A stretch of 55,232 nucleotides of DNA. It comes from an uncultured Clostridium sp. GTDB lineage: Bacteria > Bacillota > Clostridia > TANB77 > CAG-508. Positions 26,427-34,290 of the stretch are shown in pieces. Both the position numbers and the translations under genes were made by a program. The DNA is taken from contig CANEHB010000010.1 of assembly GCA_947427205.1 (NCBI GenBank), forward strand, positions 1-55,232. Reading direction: 5' to 3'. Each line of letters starts with the position of its first letter. Positions within the stretch are counted from its first letter, which is position 1. The notes beneath the pieces are model-generated. The model was not told the origin of the DNA. It saw only the letters and a program-made list of their open reading frames with translations, and ran no database searches.

Positions 26427-28295
26427 CTATATTTCCATCACTATCGGCAAAATCATAGGGTTTCTCTTTGTTGCTTGGAATATATAATCTTTTAGAGAAT
26501 CTCTAATTGTTGTTTTTATTGTAGACCAATCTGAAATATGATTATCTACACATTTCATAACTTCTACATTTACCAATGTTTTAACTTCATCCATTAAATT
26601 TTCAGATTCTCTTACATATACGAATCCTCTTGAAATTATATCTGGTCCTGCAACAACATTACCTGATTTATCCATAGTTAGAACCACTATTATTAAACCA
26701 TCTTGTGATAGGTGTTGTCTATCTCTTAATACGATATTTCCTACATCTCCTACACCTAAACCATCAACAAATACTTTTCCAACAGGTACTGTTCCAGTAA
26801 ATTTAGCTTCATTTTCATTTAATTCTAAAACTTTTCCATTTTTCATTAGTAATACATTGTCTGCTGGTATTCCCATTTGTCTTGCTGTATTTCTATGAGC
26901 AATTAATTGTCTATATTCACCATGGACAGGTATAAAATATTTTGGTCTTACTAAAGATAACATTAATTTTTGTTCTTCTTGACAAGCATGACCAGAAACG
27001 TGTACATCTGCTAAAGAACTATATACAACTTCTGCGCCGATTTTCATTAAATCATCTATTACTTTTGCAACAAATTTTTCATTTCCTGGAATTGGTGTTG
27101 CTGAAATTATAACTAAATCATTAGAATTAATATTTACTTTTCTATGCTCACCATTTGCCATTCTTGTTAATGCTGACATAGGCTCTCCTTGACTACCAGT
27201 TGTTATTATTACTAATTGATCATCTGTATAATTTTTTATCATATCAAGTTCTATAAATACTTTTTTTGGAGCATGTATATAACCTAATTCAACAGATGTT
27301 TGAATCATATTTATCATACTTCTTCCACATACAGCTATTTTTCTATTATTTGCAACTGCTGAATTTACTATTTGTTGAACTCTATGCATATTAGAAGCAA
27401 ATGTCGCTACTACAATTCTTTTTTTACAATTCATAAATAGTTTATCAAACACTTCTCCTACTGTGCTTTCTGACATTGTATATCCTTTTCTTTCAGCATT
27501 TGTACTATCAGAAAGTAATGCTAATACTCCCCTATTTCCAAGCTCAGCTAAGCGCCCTAAATCAATTTTTTGATCATCAATAGGTGTATAATCTATTTTA
27601 AAATCTCCTGTATGAACTACTGTACCAACTGGTGTATGAATAGCTAAGGCTACAGAATCTGGTATACTATGACAACTTCTTATAAATTCAACTCTAATTT
27701 TTCCAAGTACAATAGTTTGTCCTTGTTTTACAACATGTAACTTAGCTGTTTTTAATAATCTATGTTCTTCTAATTTATTAGAGATTAATCCTATAGTTAA
27801 TTTTGTGGCATAAATAGGTACATTAATTTGTTTTAAAAGATATGCTATTGATCCTATATGATCTTCATGACCATGTGTTATAACTAATCCTCTTATTCTA
27901 TCTTTGTTTCTCTCAAGATAAGTAAAATCTGGAATAACTAAATCAATACCAAGCATATCATCTTCTGGGAATGCAACTCCACAATCTACTAAAACTATAT
28001 CATTTCCATATTCAAAAACAGTAATATTTTTTCCTATTTCTTCAATTCCTCCTAAAGGAATTATTTTTAAATTGTCTTTTTTAAAAGAAAATTCTTCTTT
28101 TACTGCTAAACCTTTTTCTGGTACTTTTGTTATAGAATTTTTTTCTTTTTTTACTGGCATTATTGATTTTGTATTTTCTACATTTTCTTTTTTGTTATTT
28201 GCTCTTTTTGTATTTTTTTGAGCATTTGAATTTTTAGGATATCTTTTTGTAATTTTAGTACCCTTTTTTTCTTTTGATATTTTATTTTCCTCCAT
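26427..28295 (-). CDS. rnj: Ribonuclease J
   Basis: This metallo-beta-lactamase/beta-CASP RNase has 5' exonuclease and endonuclease activity and is a main enzyme of mRNA decay and rRNA processing in Firmicutes. The zinc motif THGHEDHIG and the following His/Asp ligands are present, as are GDFKID and the beta-CASP motifs including SGHACQEEQ and PVHGEYR. The core is preceded by a Lys/Asn-rich tail of about 60-70 residues, longer than Bacillus RNase J1. The frame is open to 28433; I chose the ATG at 28295, but no strong ribosome site fits it (GGAGAG is about 30 bases upstream), so the start is uncertain. GTG at 28316 is an alternative. Confidence 0.92.
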   Translation of the reverse strand: MEENKISKEKKGTKITKRYPKNSNAQKNTKRANNKKENVENTKSIMPVKKEKNSITKVPEKGLAVKEEFSFKKDNLKIIPLGGIEEIGKNITVFEYGNDIVLVDCGVAFPEDDMLGIDLVIPDFTYLERNKDRIRGLVITHGHEDHIGSIAYLLKQINVPIYATKLTIGLISNKLEEHRLLKTAKLHVVKQGQTIVLGKIRVEFIRSCHSIPDSVALAIHTPVGTVVHTGDFKIDYTPIDDQKIDLGRLAELGNRGVLALLSDSTNAERKGYTMSESTVGEVFDKLFMNCKKRIVVATFASNMHRVQQIVNSAVANNRKIAVCGRSMINMIQTSVELGYIHAPKKVFIELDMIKNYTDDQLVIITTGSQGEPMSALTRMANGEHRKVNINSNDLVIISATPIPGNEKFVAKVIDDLMKIGAEVVYSSLADVHVSGHACQEEQKLMLSLVRPKYFIPVHGEYRQLIAHRNTARQMGIPADNVLLMKNGKVLELNENEAKFTGTVPVGKVFVDGLGVGDVGNIVLRDRQHLSQDGLIIVVLTMDKSGNVVAGPDIISRGFVYVRESENLMDEVKTLVNVEVMKCVDNHISDWSTIKTTIRDSLKDYIFQATKRNPMILPIVMEI

Positions 28296-28873
28296 ATTAT
28301 TTTGTATATTAAACACCGACCATTTAATATACTCTCCTTTCTTAAATACTCTCTTTTCTCGCATACAAAATCTATATACAAATAAATTTAAGACCATTAT
28401 AAGACAATTACACTTTAACCAATTGTCTTTCATTTATTCACTCTAAATCACATTTTTGTATAAACTCTTATTAAAGCACAAAAAATAGTCTATTTCTAGA
28501 CTATTAGAAAATATCATAACTACAAATAATTAATAAACGTTATAAAATTCTTTTTATAACTAAACAAAATATTTATTAAAATTCTACACACCAATAAATA
28601 TTAGAGACTAATCTCGTATCTCTAATAAAAAACACAGAATCAAGATTTTGTATACAGTGCAAACTACTACAAAATCTAATTTCTTCCATATTTATCTTCT
28701 AAATAAAGTATCATACTGTGATAAATTTCTTAGAATATAAAAAATTTTAATAATATTTAATTTTATTCCGTACATTTTTATTTTAATATTTTCCGAACAC
28801 GTCTTTTTTATTTTTATATAAATCTCATTAATACTGTTTAATATTATACTATTATTTTTTAATTTTGTCAAAC
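28296..28873 (-). other. Long RNase J leader region
   Basis: This ~580-bp stretch has no convincing gene. It holds the ribosome-site region for RNase J, the attenuator-like hairpin at 28480-28505, and an 8-bp stem ATTAGAGA/TCTCTAAT at about 28600-28626. Otherwise it is plain AT-rich sequence. Candidate TATAAT-like boxes are too many to choose from. Confidence 0.5.
28480..28505 (-). terminator. Terminator-like hairpin in the RNase J leader
   Basis: On the minus strand AATAGTCTA, a GAAA tetraloop and TAGACTATT form a perfect 9-bp stem followed by T residues (six T in all, two of them in the stem). It lies about 190 bp upstream of the presumed RNase J start and far downstream of the previous gene, which has its own terminator, so it probably acts inside the RNase J leader. 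Confidence 0.6.
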
Positions 28874-28899
28874 AAAAAAATACCCACCATAGTGGTGGG
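28874..28899 (-). terminator. Terminator of the 107-residue protein gene
   Basis: CCCACCA (28883-28889) pairs with TGGTGGG (28893-28899); seven T follow on the minus strand. It lies about 55 bp after the stop. Confidence 0.85.
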
Positions 28900-28952
28900 A
28901 GCCGAAGCCAATCTGCACAAATTATTCTTTCTTCTTAACTTCAGCAAGCTGA

Positions 28953-29276
28953 TTATACTGCTTTTTCGTTCATATTCATCAGACGCATCGTAGTCATGAT
29001 CACAGGATAATAGTTTTCTCCAGAAGCACTCTTGATATTTTTTGAATAGCTGAGATACTTATGCATCACAATCTCCCAACATGTATCATGACCTTCCAGT
29101 GGTCTCACTTCATAAGTGTTCCTTCCAATATCCTCAACCTTTATCTGCTGCTCGGTTTTGTTGAACATGCTTACCATATCCTTAAAATCCTCCAGCAAGT
29201 TTTGATCCTTGAATATCAGAGTAAACATTCTTAAATCGTAAATCTCCCGCATCATATTGATTTTCCCTTCGTTCAT
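28953..29276 (-). CDS. 107-residue unknown protein, compositionally foreign
   Basis: GGAGG eight bases before the ATG, a consensus promoter and a strong terminator frame this gene as an independent unit. The product is soluble, with a helical N-terminal half (DLRMFTLIFKDQNLLEDFKDM) and a mixed C-terminal half containing the only Cys (HDTCWEIVMHKYL). GC content is clearly above that of RNase J and the ROK kinase on either side, suggesting horizontal acquisition. No family recognised. Confidence 0.6.
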   Translation of the reverse strand: MNEGKINMMREIYDLRMFTLIFKDQNLLEDFKDMVSMFNKTEQQIKVEDIGRNTYEVRPLEGHDTCWEIVMHKYLSYSKNIKSASGENYYPVIMTTMRLMNMNEKAV

Positions 29277-29324
29277 ATAATCAATCCTCCAAACTGTGTT
29301 ATTAAAACATGCGTTTCAACTTTA

Positions 29325-29353
29325 ATTATACTACTTTATGTAAATTTTGTCAA
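29325..29353 (-). promoter_or_regulatory. Consensus promoter of the 107-residue protein gene
   Basis: TTGACA (29353-29348), 17 bp and TATAAT (29330-29325) on the minus strand match the vegetative consensus at all positions. An 8-bp hairpin (AGAGGTCA/TGACCTCT, 29363-29386) just upstream may end the ROK kinase transcript. Confidence 0.8.
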
Positions 29354-29401
29354 TTTTAAGAGGTCACATCTCTATGACCTCTTTCGACTTTTTATGACGT
29401 T

Positions 29402-30301
29402 TTATACTGTTGCACCTATCATCCCTGCATCATTTTTAAACTCTGCAGTTAGTATTTTGGGTTTTCCTTCATTAAATGTTGAATTGATTTTATTTATCTC
29501 TTCTTTTAATTTTTCTAATATTGGATGTCCTTCATAATATGAAAAACTACCTCCTAAGCAAACAACTTCAGGTTCAAATATATCTATTAAATTGCAAATT
29601 CCAATTCTTAAGTAATCAATAAATTCATTAATATCTTTTTGTACTTCATCATGATATTTTACCATTATTTCTTCTCTTAAATATTGACCTGATATATCAT
29701 TTTCATCAATATTTAAAGTTTTTGTTATATTTGTTTTTAATGCTTTTATTGAACAATATCTTTCAAAGCACCCTTTTTTTCCACATGTACATTGTATTCC
29801 ATTTTTTACAAGCGTCATATGGCCAAACTCAAATCCTGAATATCTTTTAGGTTCTAATAAATTCCCATCAATAAATGCTGCTCCTCCTATTCCTGTCCCT
29901 ATATTTATAAATATGCAATCTGAATACTCTTTCATCGCCCCATATTTTTTTTCTGCAAGAGCTGCACATTTTCCATCATTTCTAATTACTACTGGTAAAT
30001 TATATGTTTCTGCTAATTTAGATTGAAGATCAAAATTTTTAAGTCCCAAATTCCACGAAATTATATGACCTTTTGTTACTGTTCCTGGAGATGCCACACC
30101 TATTTTATTTATATCCGTTAATTCTAGTTCTTTTTCGTCTAAAATTTTAGTAATAAGATCATTAATATTATTTAATATCGCTTTTTCTATATTTTTTCTG
30201 TCTTCTTCCACAAAAAGCTTATCAGCTGATATTATTAAATTATTTTCTTCTACTAGCCCTACTCCAATATGACTTCCACCTAAATCAATTCCTATATCCA
30301 C
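29402..30301 (-). CDS. ROK-family sugar kinase (glucokinase-like)
   Basis: The 299-residue protein starts IGIDLGGSHIGVGL (phosphate loop) and contains the catalytic-region motif NDGKCAALAE, GTGIGGAAFIDG and the zinc signature CTCGKKGCFERYCS, the hallmark of ROK kinases. There is no N-terminal helix-turn-helix, so it is a kinase and not a repressor. Glucose is the usual substrate, but mannose, fructose or N-acetyl sugars are possible. GGAG precedes the ATG. It follows the pilus operon by 46 bp on the same strand. Confidence 0.9.
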   Translation of the reverse strand: MDIGIDLGGSHIGVGLVEENNLIISADKLFVEEDRKNIEKAILNNINDLITKILDEKELELTDINKIGVASPGTVTKGHIISWNLGLKNFDLQSKLAETYNLPVVIRNDGKCAALAEKKYGAMKEYSDCIFINIGTGIGGAAFIDGNLLEPKRYSGFEFGHMTLVKNGIQCTCGKKGCFERYCSIKALKTNITKTLNIDENDISGQYLREEIMVKYHDEVQKDINEFIDYLRIGICNLIDIFEPEVVCLGGSFSYYEGHPILEKLKEEINKINSTFNEGKPKILTAEFKNDAGMIGATV

Positions 30302-30347
30302 CTTATCTCCTCTTTTCTATTATAAAGATACTTTTTCTTATGTTTAT

Positions 30348-31631
30348 TTATCTAAATAAAAATCCTCCTAAATATACCTGCATTACTGGCATTAGAATTG
30401 TAATAATAAATATAAGCACTGCAATTCCTACAATAGTATATGAAATCTCAGGTAATATTTTTAATAACTTATTTATTTCACTTTCTATTTCAAAATCAAT
30501 ATATTGGGATACCTTTTCCATTAGCTCTGATAAATTACCAGCAGTTCCTTTCTTTAGCATTTCAATTACTATTGGACTTAATACATTCTCCTTCTCAAAT
30601 GGCTCTATCCAAGATTTTCCTACATAAATATTATTAATTGATTTATCTATAATATCTAAAATATAAGTATTCTTTATAACATTTTTACTAATATCTAATG
30701 CATCTTGCACTCTCATTTTATTTTTCAAATTTATTAGTACACTACCTAATAGTCTCGAAAAATCTAATAAAAAGCTAATTCTACCAAATAATATATTAGT
30801 AGTAATAAATTTATCAATTTTATATTTTCCATTAGTAGTATTTATATATCTTATAATAGCTATAATAGATATTACTATTAATATAAATATTATATACCAA
30901 TATTTTATAACCTTTTCCATAAAAAATGATACTACTAATAAAATTTTAGGTAATCTAATATTAGACTCATTTACTAAAAATATATTTTTTAGTAATGGCA
31001 CTCCTATTAATATTGACAATATTGTCATAATAATTATTCCTAAAAACATTACTATATTAGGTATTAAAGCTTTTTGAATTCTTGATTTTATTTCTTCCTC
31101 GTCCTCTAAATATTTAATTGCATGCTCTAGTGAATCTTCTAACTTTCCTGTTAATTCTCCTGTTTTTATTAAATATATATATTCATATGGAAATATACTT
31201 TTATATTCCTCCATAGTTTTATATATAAGTTTTCCACTTTCCAAATTTTTTAACATATCATTTAAAACTTTTTTTAATTGTAAATTTTTAGTACTATTCA
31301 TAATAGTTTTTATTGCATGATGATTAGTAAATTTCGCTTTTTTTAAAATATAAAAATTATTTGTAAATATCTTTACTTCTTCTATTGATACTTTATCAGA
31401 TAATTGTATAATCTGGTTTCTTATTTTATTTTCATTTTTTCTTCTTGAAGAATATATTTTAGCTGTTGTTTTCTCATCATTTCTTAATATATTAAAAGAA
31501 CTTTTTATACTTATTGGTGTCATTCCATTTTGTTTTAATTTTCTCAAACATGAAATTTTATCATTGCCATTTATTTTAATTTTTACAATTTGTCCTTGTG
31601 GTGTAAGTACCTTACATATAAAACTAGCCAT
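30348..31631 (-). CDS. pilC: Type IV pilus / type II secretion inner-membrane protein PilC (GspF)
   Basis: The 427-residue platform protein has the usual start of the family (a small domain with MASFICKVLTPQGQ), two GspF repeats, and three hydrophobic helices at roughly 180-205, 240-260 and 390-420. PilC links the assembly ATPases to the growing pilus. The frame starts earlier with TTG, but GGAGG sits before the ATG at 31631. It is the last gene of a leftward operon with pilM-pilN, pilO and pilin-like genes; no pilB, pilT or prepilin peptidase gene lies in the window. Confidence 0.9.
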   Translation of the reverse strand: MASFICKVLTPQGQIVKIKINGNDKISCLRKLKQNGMTPISIKSSFNILRNDEKTTAKIYSSRRKNENKIRNQIIQLSDKVSIEEVKIFTNNFYILKKAKFTNHHAIKTIMNSTKNLQLKKVLNDMLKNLESGKLIYKTMEEYKSIFPYEYIYLIKTGELTGKLEDSLEHAIKYLEDEEEIKSRIQKALIPNIVMFLGIIIMTILSILIGVPLLKNIFLVNESNIRLPKILLVVSFFMEKVIKYWYIIFILIVISIIAIIRYINTTNGKYKIDKFITTNILFGRISFLLDFSRLLGSVLINLKNKMRVQDALDISKNVIKNTYILDIIDKSINNIYVGKSWIEPFEKENVLSPIVIEMLKKGTAGNLSELMEKVSQYIDFEIESEINKLLKILPEISYTIVGIAVLIFIITILMPVMQVYLGGFLFR

Positions 31632-31662
31632 ATTTCCTCCTTTCTTCAATTTTTTTAATTTT

Positions 31663-32685
31663 TTAGTGTTTATTTATAGGTGCATATTTAGTAAAATTAA
31701 AATTATTATAATATTCATCTTGCTCATCACCTAATTTTCTCCAAACTCCATAAACGCCATTAAAATTACACGTTTCTGATATATCTTCAATTTCTTCTGC
31801 AACAGTATTCATATTCAAATATTCATTATTAACATATATTAAATCCATTTTTATACAGTTTTTTCCTGTAGCATATCTAAAATAAGATTTATTATCCTTT
31901 ATAGAAAAATTTGGAATCCAAACATACATATAATTATTTATATTAATTTCATAACCATTATAGTTTATATTATTTTTTATAATACCATTTTCAGTAATAA
32001 ACTGACTTTCTAAATCATCACCATCTTTTAGAAATACTAAAACTCTTGCCCATTCTTTTGCTGCATAATTATACCATTCTTTATCACCAATAGTTGTCTT
32101 AACATATGAATTTAATTCATTAGAATATTTAATTGGTATAACATTATAATAATCAGTATCTATTCCAATCTTATCAAAATAACTTTCTGAAATAATAGGA
32201 CTATTACATTCTTGTACTTTCTCGCGCTCTATCACAGTTGATAATTCTTCATGATATTCAAAATTATTAATAAAAAATGTTATATTAATATTTACATTTT
32301 TTATTATATTAAAAATGTCATCAGAATTGCTGATTTCTAATTCCACATTATAACCATTTGGAATTTCTGTACCTAAAAACTTGTCTTTGCAAGCATCTCC
32401 GTTAATAATAATATTCTGGACATTAGCCTCCATTGTTTTAGAAATTCCTATTATAGATACATCTTCTATATACTTTTCAAAATCTGTATATGTTCTTGAA
32501 TTTATATTTTCAAGCATACTTGTTATAATTAATGTCGCTTTAGACTTTTCACGTATAGCTTTAAATTCTAAATTCATTCTGATGCAAACAGTTGTAATTA
32601 TAAATACTATTATAGTTATTACTAAAAAAGCAAAAATAATTTCTATTCCTACAATATTTTTTTTTGAAAATTCTTTTTTTTCCAT
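31663..32685 (-). CDS. Pilin-like / minor pilus component, unknown
   Basis: The 340-residue protein has a short basic leader ending in Gly, then one hydrophobic helix (about 13-35) with a Glu near its start (KKNIVGIEIIFAFLV), and a large extracytoplasmic domain with several Cys (near 117, 183 and later). The layout is that of a minor pilin or pilus-tip adhesin, but the Glu is at +2 and not +5 after the Gly, so prepilin processing is not assured. It lies between the 54-residue pilin-like gene and pilC (31 bp) in one operon. Confidence 0.6.
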   Translation of the reverse strand: MEKKEFSKKNIVGIEIIFAFLVITIIVFIITTVCIRMNLEFKAIREKSKATLIITSMLENINSRTYTDFEKYIEDVSIIGISKTMEANVQNIIINGDACKDKFLGTEIPNGYNVELEISNSDDIFNIIKNVNINITFFINNFEYHEELSTVIEREKVQECNSPIISESYFDKIGIDTDYYNVIPIKYSNELNSYVKTTIGDKEWYNYAAKEWARVLVFLKDGDDLESQFITENGIIKNNINYNGYEININNYMYVWIPNFSIKDNKSYFRYATGKNCIKMDLIYVNNEYLNMNTVAEEIEDISETCNFNGVYGVWRKLGDEQDEYYNNFNFTKYAPINKH

Positions 32686-32773
32686 TTATTTATCCAAATC
32701 ATAATTTTTATTATACAAATAGGCATACACATTGGTACACAAATGCATATGCCTATTATTTATTTTATTTTTA

Positions 32774-32938
32774 CTAATTAATCTCATTAGTACTTTTATT
32801 TTCAATTACTTGATTATTGTTATCATTTGAGAAAAGCTCACTATCCATAACAACATATGTTGCAACACCAGCTATTAATATTAATGCAATCATTAATACT
32901 ACAAATTGTGTTAATGTTCTTCCATTTTGTGATTTCAT
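32774..32938 (-). CDS. 54-residue pilin-like membrane peptide
   Basis: The ATG at 32938, with GGAG 9 bases before it, opens a 54-codon frame ending in TAG. The sequence begins MKSQNGRTLTQFVVLM, then a hydrophobic helix, and ends with an Asp/Asn-rich tail. After the Gly the pattern R-T-L-T-Q can be laid over the prepilin motif F-T-L-I-E, with Gln in place of Glu5. There is no globular head. It sits inside the pilus operon between the PilP-position gene and the 340-residue protein gene, so a role as a tiny pilin or assembly factor is plausible but unproven. Confidence 0.65.
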   Translation of the reverse strand: MKSQNGRTLTQFVVLMIALILIAGVATYVVMDSELFSNDNNNQVIENKSTNEIN

Positions 32939-32959
32939 ATATAATCTCCTTAACTATTT

Positions 32960-33556
32960 TTATTTTGAATCTTTTTTCTCAAAATATGTTCCTGTCTGCG
33001 TTTTGTCAGATGTTCCAACTGTTGTATTAGCACTTTGTGGTTCTTTATTATTATTTTTTACTGTATTAGTTTGATTATCTTTAACAGGAGTAGATGCTAC
33101 TGTTGTATTTGTTGGTTTTGCAGTACTACTTGTATTTGTATTAGAATTATTATTTGAAGTAAGTGTATTAGATGTTTCAGTAGTTGTATTTTCTGGTTCT
33201 TTAGAAACATTTGTAACACTTACAACTTCATCTTCAACTCTTTCTGAATACTCTGCAAAAGGATCCTTTTTTCCACTTTCATAATAATTCTCTGATTGAT
33301 ATCCTGATAAATCATCTTTATTAATACTATAAGATTTTAATAAAGAATTAGTATTATCATTTGAACTATCTACACCTGTATTAGCTTGTATCTCTGCAAG
33401 TGTTGCCTTAACATCATCACTTTGTAAATATTCTATTGAACTTAATTTTTCATCATTTGAAGGCATAAATTCATAAAATAAAATTCCTATTGTAAACATT
33501 ACCACTATAAAAAGTAATATCATAATAAATATCTCTTTTGCAAATTTACTATTCAT
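32960..33556 (-). CDS. Membrane-anchored low-complexity protein in the PilP position
   Basis: The 198 residues include one N-terminal helix (about 8-30), a short acidic segment, and a long Thr/Asn/Ser-rich tail (about 110-190) that is probably disordered. Position after pilO in the operon is that of pilP, but no PilP fold is visible and Gram-positive systems lack the secretin that PilP contacts. The tail might span the wall. Function inferred only from context. Confidence 0.55.
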   Translation of the reverse strand: MNSKFAKEIFIMILLFIVVMFTIGILFYEFMPSNDEKLSSIEYLQSDDVKATLAEIQANTGVDSSNDNTNSLLKSYSINKDDLSGYQSENYYESGKKDPFAEYSERVEDEVVSVTNVSKEPENTTTETSNTLTSNNNSNTNTSSTAKPTNTTVASTPVKDNQTNTVKNNNKEPQSANTTVGTSDKTQTGTYFEKKDSK

Positions 33557-33621
33557 TTTATTTACCTTTCCTTTCTAAAATTTTAATTTTAGAAATTTAA
33601 CTTTTTATTAAAGTATTTAAG

Positions 33622-34290
33622 TTAGTTACTTGAATTATCTGTATCAATAGTGTTATCATAAGTTGGTTCTGGTGAATTTGGTACTTTTGATAAATTTTCA
33701 CTATTTATTGGAACATCTCTAACTATAAATGTAGCTTGAAGGTTCTCTCCACCTTTTTCCATCGCAAAATCCCTTATTTCAAATCCTAATTGATCATCAT
33801 CTTCTATGCTATAAACAAAATTTGTTATAGCTATATAGTCACCAGTTATTGTAAAATTCAAATTACACATAACATATTCAGAAGATACTGATGTAGATGT
33901 ATTGCTTTTTGTTATATCAAGTTGCAAAGTAACACCTTTATTTGTAGCCCAATTTCCTATTGTTATCATCAAGAAATCTACATCATATAGATTAATTGAT
34001 CCATTAGCTACACCATCTTCTATTTCACCTTTTTTTACTAAATCATTATATTCTTCTTTTTTTTCTTTATATTCCTTAATTGCTGTATTTAATGCTGATT
34101 TTTTAGCTTCATATTCTACATTATTTTTTTCATTCAATTCTGCAAATAAACTTTTCTTAATTGCATTCGCAGATTCAATATCACTATAACTATTTATTTT
34201 AAAACTACCTATTGTTATTCCAAAAAACATTATCCAAATACAAAGCACACCTGTAATTATTAGCAAAATTGTTAATACAAATTTTCTCAT
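33622..34290 (-). CDS. pilO: PilO-like pilus assembly protein
   Basis: The 222-residue protein has one N-terminal helix (about 4-26), a coiled-coil stretch (about 45-85, rich in Lys/Glu) and a ferredoxin-like C-terminal domain, the PilO plan. Its ATG overlaps the TGA of the pilM-pilN gene (ATGA), so the two are translationally coupled. PilO pairs with PilN in the alignment complex of type IV pili. Confidence 0.75.
   Translation of the reverse strand: MRKFVLTILLIITGVLCIWIMFFGITIGSFKINSYSDIESANAIKKSLFAELNEKNNVEYEAKKSALNTAIKEYKEKKEEYNDLVKKGEIEDGVANGSINLYDVDFLMITIGNWATNKGVTLQLDITKSNTSTSVSSEYVMCNLNFTITGDYIAITNFVYSIEDDDQLGFEIRDFAMEKGGENLQATFIVRDVPINSENLSKVPNSPEPTYDNTIDTDNSSN

Noticed and set aside
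28440..28870. Possible 6S RNA or other known structural RNA in the long gap
   Set aside because: Only one strong hairpin and a weak stem are visible; no recognisable 6S bulge, tmRNA or RNase P core was found.
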